Shown: positions 45,505 through 57,749, numbered from the stretch's first letter. The stretch is 64,000 nt of DNA from Leptodontidium sp. MPI-SDFR-AT-0119 (GCA_020726505.1 JAHLEZ010000011.1:2480001-2544000); one strand, 5' to 3'. The notes: generated from the sequence alone by a model not told the origin. Numbers and translations are program-made.

Positions 45505-48500
45505 ATGGCCGACTCCAGGAGCGACCGCATCAAGGACCAGAAGGGCTAGACTAAATTCAACACCGAATTTCAAGCTCAAGCGCACAACAGAGGCCTTTGG
45601 CCGCTCGTCGACCTTAATAGACCTGATGTTCTGTCTCCTGTAACAAATCCACCAGTTTTTAACATAAAGACTGAGTTTCTTCAAAAGAAAAATACAAAGC
45701 GACTAACTAGCACACCGGCGATACTCTTTTCCGTAGTCGAATCCGAATATAATAGAGCCTTTAAGGTCTTTATTGTCGAGAAGAGCGACTAGAGCAACTT
45801 GGTCACTAAATACAATCAACTCTACACTTGGGTTATTGACTATATTGACCCCTCACTCTTCGAGATTATTTCCTTAACTCAGGTCAACGAACGCACCTAT
45901 ACTATTCAGAAGATCGTACGGGAGCTTCGCCAATACTACGCCCTCTAAGGCCACTAACCTGCGCGACATCGAATTAACCTATTCTCACTTAATACAATAA
46001 GCCTACGACGGTCACATTAATATTACAACTTAGTACTAAAACTAGTTCCTGTCTTACCACGAGTATAAATCAGCCGGTTCTGAACTCGTTTTAGGACCCC
46101 TAGCCACGGAAAGGTTCCTAAACGCCGTCAGAGCTAAATAGGACTTTGTTTTCGCCAAGAACCGCAAAGACGAGCTCATTATAGAGGACTAAGTGCTCGG
46201 AAGCTAGACGGAAGTCAGGGAACCGAAACACTCCTTATTATACTACGGATTATAGTTTCAGCGAGTTATAGAAGACGTAAAGTCCACTAAAAAGCACGGC
46301 CTTTACCTCAGAAACGGCATTTTTGTAACCCTAGGCAGTAGACGAGATAGGGAGTATTACAAGTGCCCCTATATAATCGCTTTCTTAGATTTAAATTCTA
46401 AACACTATTAGAAACCGACTACTTATAACCGTCTTAAGGCCGCACTTTATAGTTAAACTATCAGAAAGCACCGTTTAACTCCCGATTAAGCCGAGCTTAT
46501 TCGTAAAGAAGCAAACAAACCGGAGTGGAGTACTCTACGTAAGACCGTTTTAGCTAAGGAGCCTAGTAAGGCAGGAGCTGAGATCCCTAAGACTTTCGAT
46601 AGACTTGTTTTAAAGATCACATACGTTACTATAGACCCTTTTACTCTTTAGACTCTCGGCATATTCGCGCTTAGTAACGGCCGACATCCGCTCTATTAAA
46701 GTACTTTTCTCGACAACTATAGTGTTATATATATAATTAACGATAAGTCTCTATTAGTCTTAGGCTCTTTTATTCCCTTAAGTCATAAAGATATAATAGA
46801 AGCTAGCACATCTAGCCTACCCGTTATTAGTAGAAGCCGTCGTCTTTTAAAGAACGCGCTTACTACTCCGGGAAGTATAATCGATTTGGAGCTCACGAAT
46901 GTGGCAGTTATTAAAGGTTTTTATATTAATATTATCTCGGAGGCAAGGCTATTAAACGTAAGACTATAGATTAATAGTTTCGACGTAACTTTACGTCTTA
47001 AGGAACCTACTAATAGTAATATTATGCGCACTTTAGTTCGGAAGCATTAACTAGTTTTCTTTAAATATAAGAATACTTTAAACTACTTTATTTTATTTAT
47101 TTTATTAAGTAATACTAGTACACTATTATATCTTACTCTTACGCGTACACTAAGACCCTTTAGGAGATCGAGAGATTACCTCAAGCCACGCATAGATTTA
47201 AAAGAAGTATAATATACGAGAGTAAGGCACCTTAGCCCTAAGGCTCTTCGTATATTAATAGAGAATACTAGGAACGTCAAAATTAAGGGAATAAGTAGAG
47301 TTAAATGCGAGCACTACTCTATAGCTCGAGCTACAAATGTCAATTCTCGAAGGCCCTCAGAGAACGTATCTCCACGACTATTTTAGAGACTTACGTAAGA
47401 CTTTTTCGACTACGACCCCGGTTACGACGGCTTTAATTAGTTACTCGTTATTAAAGACGAGTATAATAGAAAAATCCTTGTTTTCCCGATTCTAAACAAA
47501 TCATTAATAGTGATATTAGAAATCCTATAATTTATCGATAATTAGATTAAACGGAAGTACAGACTATATATTTGTATTTTAAAGTACGACAACGAGAGAG
47601 TAGTAATCCCCCCTTAAGGTATATCGAGATACTAAAAGTAGACTCAACAGTAAGGTATTCAAATCGAATTAAGTCCGACTTATACTCACGAACTAAATAG
47701 TCTCTTAGAGCGTGCCAGAAAGGAAATTATCGAAAAGTCAATTATAATACAAGTAACTGTAGGCCTCCTAGAAGCTCTTTAGCTAGAAGTTACTTAAGCG
47801 GTAACGTTTTTATATAACATAAGCCCACTAGAGAGTCGAGGCTAGAAATCGCCTAACGAGACCCTTAATACTTAGTTTCGCGGTTATTTCCGCTTTTACG
47901 ACTTAGTTATAGTTAAGAAATTAACTGTAGACCTTTAGCCGGATTAGAATAAGATATACGCCTACGGATCGCGAGCTTACTCTTTAATTAAGGATTAAGA
48001 AGTAGGAAATAATAAACGAACATTTAAGGTACTCCTTAGAGCTCATATTAGTTATCTTGTTAGCTACGTTACTAGTAATATATATAAGATTTAGGTGCCA
48101 ATTTTACACTAAGTTATTATTTCACGGAATATAACCTTTAACGAGAACGTCTTCTTTGACTTAGCCGAGCACGAGAAACAGGCCGGCCAGCTCGTTTCTA
48201 AAGCCAAAGACGTAGTAAAAGCTATTAAAGAAGACAAGATTTAAGACGTTAAATTAATCTTAAAGGAAATCGGACTGTTTAATATAGACTTAATAGAAAC
48301 TAGAGCTCTCGAAGAGACGAGCGGTGCTCTTAGCCTCTTAAACTCGGGGGTAATAGAGAAAGCAAACTTACTGTAAGCTTAAAGAAGTCTTAGACTTTAG
48401 TCTCTAGAGAGCACACTACCTCTAGTTTAGAGCTCTAGTGTCTCTTAAATGCCTCCTGCGGATTCAACCGTAGATGAACCACCCCGTTCGAGTATACCTC

Positions 48501-50745
48501 CGCCTAAAGAGAGCGCTAGTATGCCCGTAGCTACTATGCCAAAGAATTGTACTTATTTACAAGTAGTGATTCCAGTATATATTCCCCCTACTATAATAAA
48601 AGAAGCCCCTACTCAAGTAGTAGATAAAGCCCCCGCGCATATAAGTAAGCCTATAGAGCTCGCTATAGATGAAGCCTCTCTTATAAAATTAAGTGAGAAT
48701 GAACTAACTAAGCAAATCAGAATTAGAGAGGCCTCTCTAGTTAAGAAAAAGCGCCAGTTAAAGCCAAAGGGAGTATAACCCTAACGTAAGAGTAATCGAA
48801 TCGCCGGAGCTTTGTCAAAAGTAAGTAAACTACTGCGAAAAGGAGTATATAGTCAACGTAAGAGTAATCGAATCGCTAGAGTCAACCTATTAATTCTAGT
48901 AACTATAAGCCCTATAGAAATAGTATAAAGCGCGGAAACGATCGATTCTAATTAAGCAATCCCTAAGTATTTTAACACCTCTTTTATAACTCTTTATCTA
49001 TTTAAAGATCAAGGGGGTAAAGAGCTCACTACGCTATATAGTGTGACCCTTGTAGTAATTCTTCCTAAATCAAAGGAAGCAAAGAAGATTTTAGTACTAG
49101 ACTTTAGCTTAAGCACTTCAAAAATAGAGTTACCTCGAGTTTATCAGAAAGACACTCTAAAAGAGCCAAGGTCCTAGAAGGATTTAGTAGATCATTAATT
49201 TAGAGAGTAATTCAAGGCCGACGTAGAGCTTAAAATCAAAAACCTAAAATCTAGAGACTATTAGAGAGTCGTGAAAGAAACTGAAGTTAAATTAATAAAG
49301 CTTGTGCCGTTAATGTGGGTTTTTACTTACAAAGAGGCTCTAGATGGTTATATTTCTCGATGCCGATTAAGGCTAGTCGTACGAGGCGATTTCTAAGACA
49401 AGGCTACTGTGTTCTTAACGTACGCCGCAACCCTCGTATTAAAGAGTTTCCGATTAGCTATAGCTCTAGCCGCGTATTTTAACTTAGAAATACGGCAATT
49501 CGACGTTGTTAACGCATTTATTAATGCGGTTCGAAGTAAAGATTCGCCACTAGTTCTATGCCAGCTACTAGACGGCTATCGCTCTTATGGCCTATACGTT
49601 GAGGTTAATCGAGCACTATATAGCATGAGAGACTCTCCTTCTCTATAATATAAGGAGTTCACTAAGACTCTTATATAGCTTTATTTAATTATAAGTAAGG
49701 AAGAACCTTATATGTTTTTCGATTAAAAGAGAAAGATATTTGTGTTATTCTTTATAGACGATATTCTAGTCCTTTATTATAGGAACGATCTCACCTTAGC
49801 CGAAGCTATAATCACTGGAATTTATTAGGTATATAAGCTTCGCGAGATAAAGACAGTAGACTAGTTCCTTAGAGTTAGGATTATTAAGAATCGAACACAG
49901 GGAACGATCTCTCTTGTTCACGACATATATATCGAGAAAATCGCTAATAAATTCAGTCTAACGACATTACTACTAAGGAGTACACTACTTCTAGGAGTCG
50001 AGCTCACTAAATATAAAGGTATAGCTCCCTTTAGTTAAATAAAGGAGTACCAAGAAAAGGTCGGATTAGTACTTTACCCGGCAATTCTCATTAGACCTAA
50101 TATTACATACGCAGCTTCGCGACTATCTCACTTCTTAATAAATCCAAGCGAAGAGTATATTAAGGCTGTAAATTAGACTATTAAATATCTTTGGAGTACT
50201 TGATACCTAGCTATTTAGTACTTAATGGAGCAGCAAGAAATTCAGCTGTTTATTACCTCAAACACCTCTTTTGCCGACGATGCCGAGACTCGACGATCGT
50301 CCTAAGGCTTTACCGCTGCTTTTTTCAGAGGTATTTTTGACTAGAAAGCTGGTTTACAAGCCACAGTCACTATTTTAACTACCGAAGCAGAGTTACTAGG
50401 AGTCGAAAGAACTACTAAGGCAATAATAGCGCTTAAAAGGCTGTTTACAGAGATCCTTCTTAACTTAAGAGAAGTCTAGAAAATCTACTGTGACAATAAG
50501 TAAATAATTCGACTAATTATAAGCGAAGGCGAGCGAATTACAATAAAGCTACGCCACGTTAATATTTAGAATATATAGCTTCGTTAGGAGTACTCTAAGG
50601 GTACTTTTAAGATCACTTATTTGTTTACGACGGAGATGCCGGCCGATAAACTTACAAAGAACCTTACTCGTTAACAATTCGATCTTTTTCGAGCTCTCTT
50701 GAACCTCAAGGACGTTAGAGCGCAGATCTCTATTGCCCTATAACT
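45505..50745 (+). pseudogene. Copia gag-pol, heavily mutated
   Basis: Gag opens at an ATG at 45505 (MADSRSDRIKDQKG, then a stop) and is followed by YNQLYTWVIDYIDPSLFEII. A linker with MPPADSTVDEPPRSSIPPP lies at 48449-48778. The reverse transcriptase is recognisable: LTYAATLVLKSFRLAIALAA, FNLEIRQFDVVNAFIN (about 49409-49520), ALYSMRDSPSL, and the active-site loop FIDDILVLYY (about 49760). RNase H reads GLQATVTILTTEAELLGVER, IYCDNK and RHVNI, ending EMPADKLTKNLTR near 50670. Stops are mainly TAG and TAA. No product is expected. Confidence 0.8.
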
Positions 50746-50879
50746 CTCTTAACCTTTCTTTATAAATCTTCCTTTAATTTAACTCACATTCTTTTAAATT
50801 ATATATCTCCTTTATTTCTTGTATTTTTATTGCTTACTTCGAGTATATCACAAGAGCTATAATACTCACTTCAAGTTTC

Positions 50880-51989
50880 CTTTGTCAAAGTAGTATTATT
50901 AGGGTGGCTAGCCCTCAAAATCCGCCCTCTACTACTACTAGGGCCATTTCCAGGAATCCGAACCTCTCAAAGCAAATATAAGGGGTAACTTTATTATTTG
51001 CGGGGTTCTTAAGCCCTAGAAGCACACTACTACCGCTCACAAGCGCCCGTCCTCCTCTAGCTCTAGAGCTGTCTAAAGAGTAGCCCAGTATTAGTCAAGA
51101 AACTTCTAGAATCAGCGAGCTTAATAAAAGGGTTCCTGTGATTACTTACACTTTAAGGCTCGTCGGCCTTAATCGCCTTAATAAGACAAGTGGCGAAGGG
51201 AGCCACCCTAGTAGAACAAGGGACACATTTGTGCCCAAAAGAGCACCGAAAGTACCGAGCACCGCGCCCGGCAGTATTCTCCCGGCAAACACTAAGTAAC
51301 GAACTATCCTTTCCCTTCTTGCCTCTAAGGGCCGAATAAGCGCAGTATTAGCAAGGCACCGCGCGGCGCGCGCCAGCAACAGGAACCGACTTCTTCTTCT
51401 TAGTCTCGGCGGCCTCACTAGAGGAGCTAGTAGAGCCAGCAGGGGAGGAGAGCGCAGCAGGGGCCGCAGAGGGCTCTCCCTGGCCTCCGGCGAAGGAGGA
51501 ACCTAACTCCGTAGAGGGAGTAAGTGAACTCTAACCCCGAGGGGAGGGAATTCCTAGGGAAGAGGGAGGGGGGGGGATCTAACCTAAAACATTGTCTAGA
51601 GTATACTCTTGAATGTCCGCGAGTACACTAGCTACGGCGGAGCGCTCGGAGGCGGCGGCAGGGGAGGAGGGGCCGGCAGGGACACGAGCCGGAATAGTAC
51701 TAGCGTCGGAAGAGATCTGTTTATTATAGTTAGCCCTTACAAATTTAGTCTCACAATTAATTAGCCAAATGCCGACTCTTCGACTTCGATCACTATACTA
51801 AAGGAACACTGCTCAACTTACGGAAGACATTGTTGTTGTTATTGTTGTTGACGTTGAAGTTGAAGTTAACGTTAAAGTTATTGTTGTTATTGGAGGAAAG
51901 TTTACAAACAAAAACAAACTCTTGTACTACCAAATGTTGTTTTCCCGTCTTCTTTTGGCCTAGCGTGGTCGCTTCACAGCTGGGGGGTG
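50880..51989 (+). other. GC-rich 3' block of the copia element
   Basis: Between the RNase H end and the right LTR, 51040-51720 is strikingly G+C-rich compared with the TA-rich pol. It shows Ala/Gly/Glu/Arg-rich readings in the sense direction and a 90-codon open frame on the minus strand (51418-51146). From 51825 to 51900 there is a TTG/TTA-rich low-complexity stretch. I recognise no protein. It could be a captured sequence or a third open reading frame of the family. Confidence 0.45.
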
Positions 51990-52205
51990 TGTCACGGTAT
52001 ATGGTTAGCGGCACCTCTTACGCGAGCCCACTGAACGGCCAAGTGTACTTCCTACACACCCACAACTAGCTAAACCTACTTACTTTACTTATATAGCTAG
52101 CTTTCCCCCTCTCAACGAGAGGGCAGAGCACTTCTCAATCAATCTTTTGCTCCCCACTACTTCACTAATTAGTACTTCTCTACCCCTTGAGTATTCTACG
52201 TGATA
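51990..52205 (+). repeat. Copia 3' LTR
   Basis: 216 bp partner of 45158-45373; followed by the AAGGT duplication. Confidence 0.9.
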
Positions 52206-52210
52206 AAGGT

Positions 52211-53470
52211 GTATTTAGTGAAGGTGTTATAACCGTCTCTAATTCTATCTTTAATTACTCGTCTATACTAATGATTTTCAGACTAGAAACAAGTAACGTC
52301 TAATAGTTGTATAGCATACGTCGAGTAAGTAATTAAACAAAAAGGTACAATATTTAGTTACTTACACCTAAAGATAAACTTATACGTTATATAGCTATTA
52401 TGGCTATTAAATATCAAGAGACGCCATTGACCTTATTAGCGGCCTCTAGTTTGTTAATTAAAGTATTTGAGCTATTCTAACGCAAGCTCGTTACTAGAAT
52501 ACCCCTTTTTACTATAAGAGATCTTTATGCCTAAAGGTAGATTGTTATTAAACATCTTCTCTAGGTAGACAGCCCCTAACATAATAATGTAACAATTAAT
52601 AGCGTAACTAGCGGTAGAGATATACTTAATAACTAACACAGATTCGCGGTCGACAAGGTCACGGGTATAAACCTAAAAACAATTAATACGCACTTAGTCA
52701 TCGGGATAAGCGCCTTTTAGGTAGAAAAACGTACCTTCTTAATGTTCTTGTACGTAATAACTGTTATATTACTAATACACCTGACCTAGAAGCCAATTTC
52801 GTTTATATTAAAGATATCTTTCTAATATATTAAGTATTTAGCTATTACTATAATTAACTTTTCAAAGTAACTAGTAATCTCTCTAATCGTCATATAATCT
52901 TTACGCTTTTAGTCTATTAGAGTAGTCCGTAAAGCATAATATCGGCCAGTGGCGTCTATTCTTTCAACTTATCGTCTAACCTAACACTATCTAATTCGCT
53001 AGAAAACCTCTATAGAGAGACTTAATATTATAGTTGCGGCCGTAATAATTATATTATATCTCATAGGAAAGCCCCTTACGATAGCTATATTAATATACTA
53101 TATTAAAGAAGCCTCTTAAGCTTTATTTAACTTCTTGTTATAGCTACTATTCTTAACTAAAGTCTTTAAACTACTTAAATCTCTCTTCTTATACTAGTAA
53201 TTTAAAGTAAAGTAATTAACTCTATTAAACACGTTAGCGGCGATACGTAGACTAGTAATTTCGATGTCGTCGGGGTTCTTATATACCTCTAAAGCAGCTT
53301 AAATCTTAGCTTCTTAGCTTATATATGCGGGGGTCTTATATTTGGGTATCTCCTATATACGAGTAATCCTAGTATTTAAGGGGGTCCTCTTCTTGCCCTT
53401 CTTAGACCTTTTACGCTTGATTTAAGGCGTAGATTTCGCTATAGTAGGCGTAGTTCGTGGTCCGAATTAA
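52211..53470 (-). pseudogene. Pogo-like transposase, N-terminal and catalytic piece
   Basis: The minus strand from about 53470 reads a basic start (SKRKRSKKGKKRTPLNTRIT), a helix-turn-helix-like segment (DIEITSLRIAANVFNRVNYF), then EDYMTIREITSYFEKLI and DIFNINEIGF. The last is the NxDExGF catalytic motif of Fot1/pogo transposases with the first Asp replaced by Asn. KALIPMTKCVLI follows as the next strand. Stops are frequent. The piece is continued beyond the copia insertion at 45157. Confidence 0.7.
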
Positions 53471-53758
53471 AGTGTGTATATATAAGTAAAATAAATCGCG
53501 TTTTTACGTGTTAAAGGGGGGGATCTAGACGCGATTCGCACCCCTGTCGATGCCCTGCGGGAAGTTCTAAGGCGCTAAGACCTATAAAATCTTTATCCTA
53601 AACTCGTATTTAACTCGAAACAACGCCGTATTAACTAGCCCTAGCCCTAATACACTAGTTTAGTAATTATTCTTTTAGTTACGTCGCATTTTTCTATGAA
53701 AGAATTAAGTTAAACGGACTAGAATTGGATTTTTAAAGTAATTAAATAGGCCGAAAAG

Positions 53759-53842
53759 GCCGTGTCTAAGTTACTAATATGTCTAAGTTGCTGATACCGA
53801 CCTGTTAGTACAGGTCGGTAATATTTCAAAAAAAGTCAGGAA
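53759..53842. repeat. Right terminal inverted repeat of pogo-like element
   Basis: 84 bp, complement of the left repeat with one extra A/T in a homopolymer and several transitions. The hairpin arms are at 53796-53805 and 53810-53819; the two 17 bp units at 53762-53778 and 53779-53795 carry more mutations than the left copies. Confidence 0.85.
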
Positions 53843-54293
53843 TGTGACGCTTGCCCTAGAAAGACGGCAATCACGTGTAACTGACGCCTCACATATTAAT
53901 ATAAGAGACATATGACGATATTAAGTATTAACTTAGAATCTACAATTACAAAGGAAAGAAGGTAAGGAAAGAATAAGTTTATATATAAGAGGTTAGTATA
54001 CTTAGTACTATAGTAATCTTAGTACGTCCTAATCAGGCAGTACTAAGTGGAGCCAGTAGAAATGAGGCTCTAGACAGCGACAGTTATTACATTACTCCCC
54101 CCTCTGGAAAAAGCTCGTCCTTAAGCGTTAGTCTATCTCCTTGTTATTATCGAGGTCGTTATAGTCGTTAATATTATCTTCTTATACTTTGATTTATTTA
54201 GGTAGCTTAGTAGGGGGTCTTACTTATTTAAGGTGACTAAAGTGGAAATCCTTAACTTTGTGCGGAGCGTACTTGAAGTTAGAGGTATTATAC
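53843..54293 (-). mobile_element. Gypsy 2: 3' LTR and adjoining end of the internal region
   Basis: A candidate LTR of 249 bp (53843-54091, TGTGACGC to TTATTACA) is followed by a polypyrimidine run (TTACTCCCCCCTCT), the complement of a polypurine tract. The next 200 bp resemble the pol 3' end of gypsy 1 (GAGGTCGTTATAGTCGT against TAGGTCGTTATAGTCGT). The element therefore lies in minus orientation and is cut at 54294 by another LTR. Its other LTR is not in the window, so the ends rest on structure only. Confidence 0.6.
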
Positions 54294-54577
54294 TGTGGGT
54301 GGGATAAAGCCCAATAAACCACACAACAAGAGAGGTAGCATGTAGTGAGGTACGGGAGAGACTCTGAGTGTAGGAAATCGCGGATCGATTAAATCTAAAG
54401 ATAATACATATCTGAAGAGTATAAAAAGTCGAGGGAGGGGAGGAGAAAAAAGTGTATTAGATAATATCTATGAAAAGTTCTTGGTTGTTGAGTTGTTTTC
54501 AAGTGATGAACCCTTTTATGTGGAAAGAGCCTATCCGGTCAGGTGACAAAGGAGCTACTAGAGCCTTCCCCACCACA
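54294..54577 (-). repeat. LTR of element 4
   Basis: 284 bp with TGTGG/CCACA termini. No second copy in the window; supported by termini and the adjoining purine tract only. Confidence 0.55.
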
Positions 54578-55019
54578 TTCGTCCCCTTCTTCAAAAATCA
54601 TGCTCGCCCTCGAGCGACTCAATACAAGAGAAACACTCCACTAATCAAAAGCTCCATAAATCAACGTTGTCAGCAGGAAGTCTAGTGAAGAAGAAGTCCC
54701 GTGATAGTTGACCTGTTACCTTTGGAAGCAAACAATCGCCTCGCTTAGCGCCGCCAGCCTACCTTTATAACGTTGACTCTCCCCCACTAACTTTCTAACT
54801 TTAACTCTCTAAATACAACAACCTCTCCTTAATACTACTCCTTCTATAGAGCACCTTAACACGCTTCAACTTCTTTACTCCTCCTTCTACTAAATAAACA
54901 ATATCTCCTACACCTTCTCTCACTTCAATTCTCTAAAGAAAACAAACTTCCCCGCTAAGCTCATGTCAAGATCGACTTCACTATTACTTTTCCCTACATT
55001 ACTAAGGCAAGATCTCCTT

Positions 55020-56721
55020 CTATATAAAGATAACTTCAGCTACTATGACTCTAGTATCCTCAGAAGTCTCTCTGCCGCCAACTTCTCTATATTCGGTACC
55101 TTTAGGACAACAACTTTGGCCTTCACTATCAACTTCAGCGCGCCATTGGAGCTCAGCACCTTCAACTTCGCTGTTGCCTAGTCGTAGAGGTGACGTAGCA
55201 GAGAGCTTTCCTTGCTTGCTTTCTTCCTGCCGAGCAACAACTTCAACACAATACCTGCGTTGATCTGTGTATAGTTTCTCCTCCGCTTTCCGCACCTCGA
55301 TCTCCAAACAACAACTTTAGCATGAAGTCAAGTCGCCTCAACGCGGTGAGTTGACCTTCCATAACACTATCTGAGCTCTGCTAACTCGTCGTAGACTTTC
55401 AAGAAGAGTCCTTCGTTGTCAGCCACCTCGGAGGTGCTACTAAGATCAGTTCGCTCCATCTCAGCCTAAGCGCTCTTAGCTTCAATACTAAAGGTCAATA
55501 CTATGGAGGTCTTAACGCGTCTCAACTTCGTGAGTTATGTTCTTATCTCTTCCTCTTGTACTTGACTGGCCATTTACAGATTATGCTAATACCTTTCTTG
55601 CGGCGATTTGAGGTACTGCCACGGTCTTTAATTCTCAACTCGTGTTTTGAGAAGTAGCCAAAGTGAACTCCAAAACTTCACCTTGACGTCATTTAGCTGA
55701 GTATCAAACTGTTTAACCTCTTCGCAGCGCCGGTGCTTATATTCTCTCTATAGGTCAAGGAAACGATGCCATCTGTCTTCTTTAGGTTCGTAAACTAATG
55801 GGAATTAAGACTACCTCGTGCGACTACTCGTATCAAACTCCACCCCATGGGCTAAGAACGTGCGTGTCGCGCCGTACTGATCTTCCCTTGGTAATGGGTC
55901 ACTGAGTAGTTTTCGGGTCCCTCCATAGATACGCTCTTGTTGCACTTGCGTAAGTCACACTGCTGAAGATAGGTGGCATTATTCCGCTAGTCTCTTATCA
56001 ATCGGTTGGTTGGATGGGGTAGAGGCTGGATCCGCCAATTTCGAAGGTTTATGGCAGAAAGCCGGGAGGAATGGGCAAACTAACGGTCGTAATGCGCCGA
56101 GTAGGGTTAGGAGGCTATAATAGGTTCTTGGTTCTTGGTGTGATGGAAATGGCCCCTTCTCTCTATAAAGGTAAGTCGCCTCCTGTTGTTAAAGTTAATA
56201 GAGGGTCTTTGAAACAGCTGAGCTTTCTGGGGATAAACAAAAGAGTCTAATTAACTCAAGTACTGTTGGGCTGGCAGTAGCTAAGTATGGGATGGCATAC
56301 TGTGGGGTCCCGTTGGCTAGAGATCTTCTTGGAATAGTAGTTCGGTCATGGTTGAGGTCTCTTGATTACTTCAGTTCTTTAATAGGGGTTGAAGAACTTG
56401 TTGTTGATCTTGAGGTCGAAGCTAGACTTGACTCTTGACCGGTTGCTCTGTGGGTTTGTTGGCTTTGTCCCTGTCCGTTCTACCTAACGACACCTCTCGG
56501 AATGATGCAGTAGGCGGTGATGAAACATCTATGAGAACACTTAGGGTCGCACCCTTAGCCTTAATTAGTTGCTAGTACTCATTGCTGAACCTGGCTGGAG
56601 GTCGAGGGTATAGAGTCTTCGTTACTTCAGTAATGTTAATGCGAGCCTGGAATAGCGGCACACTTGCTTGTAGGTTTGTCGTGGTCTTAGGACTACTGTA
56701 CTGTACTTGAAAGTTGTCCAT
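55020..56721 (-). pseudogene. Gag-like coding region of element 4
   Basis: The minus strand starts MDNFQVQYSSPKTTTNLQAS at 56721 and runs through LFQARINITEVTKTLYPRPP, a TAG after RFSNEY, then KGATLSVLIDVSSPPTASF. Further left are FDTQLNDVKVKF and a charged coiled segment ending in the open frame 55307-55020 (MEIEVRKAEEKLYTDQRRYC). Some stops and frame changes occur. The style (disordered start, coil) suits a gypsy gag, but I cannot point to a zinc knuckle. A flanking repeat (GCTCTGTGGGT at about 56450 and 57213) lies in or near the leader. Confidence 0.45.
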
Positions 56722-57494
56722 AACTTGCAGTCTCCTGCTAGCACTCTGAGTGCGAAGTATGCTACCTCTTGTCTACTAGTACTAGTGAACGGCAAGAGAA
56801 GTCTTTACTCTTTCAGACTTTCCGACAGGAAGGGGCTAGGAGGTATCGACGTATATATAGAAGGGGCCCTGACCTAGTAGGCGAGAGACTTTGGACAGAG
56901 CTGATTGGGGGTAGTCGACTAATACTCGATCCCTGAAAGGTTCACTAGCTAGGGGTCGTCGGCCGATGGCATGCTCAGATCTCTAGTACGTGGGGTGGGG
57001 TTGGCGTTGGCTATATTGTGGTTATTGACTTAAGGTTTCAGAGAGCACGGCTCTGATTCCGAGCGTGTTGTTGGCTCTTCGCTGGGAGATTTCCTAGACT
57101 TTTGCTTACCTTATATAGATCGTGTGATCTGTTTACTGGTTCAAGGCTAGTTTGTTAATGGTGCTCTTGGTGTCGTCCTTTATAGATCGCTGTGCGCTAC
57201 GGTTGGGTTAATGGCTCTGTGGGTGTTGACTTTGTCCCTGGGAACAATGGACTTGCTTCGTTGTTTCTTTTCTTTTTATTAATTGCCGAGGGTTGGCGCC
57301 TGGGTATGTTGCGTCTGTATTCTTCGGGGTGTCTAGCACGTTAGACTCGAATTTCTGGCTTAGGCCACAGGTTTAACCTGCCGTTTTGGAATTTAGTCTT
57401 GCGGATCGAGCCCGATAACTGGCCTATTTAAACGAAGTTACTTTTTGCCGCCTGGAATATCGTTGGCTTGATAATGGCAGTCTCGTTTTAAACC

Positions 57495-57714
57495 TGTCGT
57501 GTGTTCGCATACGGCAGGTAGTTTATAAGGGCGCTGGTTTCTTGTTGAGCTTTGCTCTGAGAGATAGGTGTTCTTGTAGCGCGGGGCTAATGTTCTCTCT
57601 GACTTGCTCAGGGCTGTATAGGCTCTTCTTCGTGTTTGTTGTGGTGCTGAAGTGTCCTGAATCGTGGTTTTTGGTGATATAAAGTCGTCTTAGTGATTAT
57701 TTTAATGTGCGACA
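57495..57714 (-). repeat. Candidate 3' LTR of gypsy 3
   Basis: 220 bp with inverted ends TGTCG and CGACA, next to the polypurine tract. The partner copy is outside the window, so the left edge is provisional. Confidence 0.5.
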
Positions 57715-57749
57715 GTATGTCGTCCCCTTCTTTAAACATCAGAGGTGTG

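Larger units (their letters stand above)
45158..52205 (+). mobile_element. Ty1/copia retrotransposon
   Basis: 216 bp LTRs at 45158-45373 and 51990-52205 and a perfect duplication AAGGT (45153-45157, 52206-52210) define a 7,048 bp element. A purine tract (CTGGGGGGTG, about 51980-51989) precedes the right LTR. Gag-pol order with integrase before RT and RNase H marks the copia group. Many in-frame stops are present. About 1.2 kb of unusual sequence separates the end of pol from the right LTR. Confidence 0.9.
34055..53842 (-). mobile_element. Pogo/Fot1-like DNA transposon, split by nested elements
   Basis: Inverted repeats at 34055-34137 and 53759-53842 bound 19.8 kb. After removal of the gypsy and copia insertions with their duplications, three element pieces remain (34055-35407, 44828-45157, 52211-53842), about 3.3 kb in all. 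Together they carry one minus-strand transposase, described separately. The size, DDE_1-type transposase and inverted repeats indicate the Tc1/mariner-pogo-Fot1 group. The expected TA target duplication is not seen; the right end abuts another LTR. Confidence 0.75.
54294..57494 (-). mobile_element. LTR element 4, apparently gag-only, minus orientation
   Basis: The left LTR (54294-54577) begins TGTGGGTGGG and ends CCCCACCACA, so its termini are inverted copies. It is followed by CGTCCCCTTCTTC (from 54580), the complement of a polypurine tract. The internal region carries a gag-like frame from 56721 leftward. I find no RT, RNase H or integrase sequence between gag and the polypurine tract, only about 2.1 kb. 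The 5' LTR is not seen before 57495, where another LTR begins, so it may resume outside the window. Confidence 0.55.

Noticed and set aside
51793..52069. Poly-Asn protein (minus) or Leu-rich protein (plus) at the end of copia
   Set aside because: Produced by translating the TTG/TTA repeat and the LTR edge; no start context or conservation.
34055..53842. A giant cargo-carrying (Starship-like) element bounded by the inverted repeats
   Set aside because: The interior resolves into LTR retrotransposons and a piggyBac element with their own duplications. No tyrosine-recombinase captain gene or host cargo is seen.
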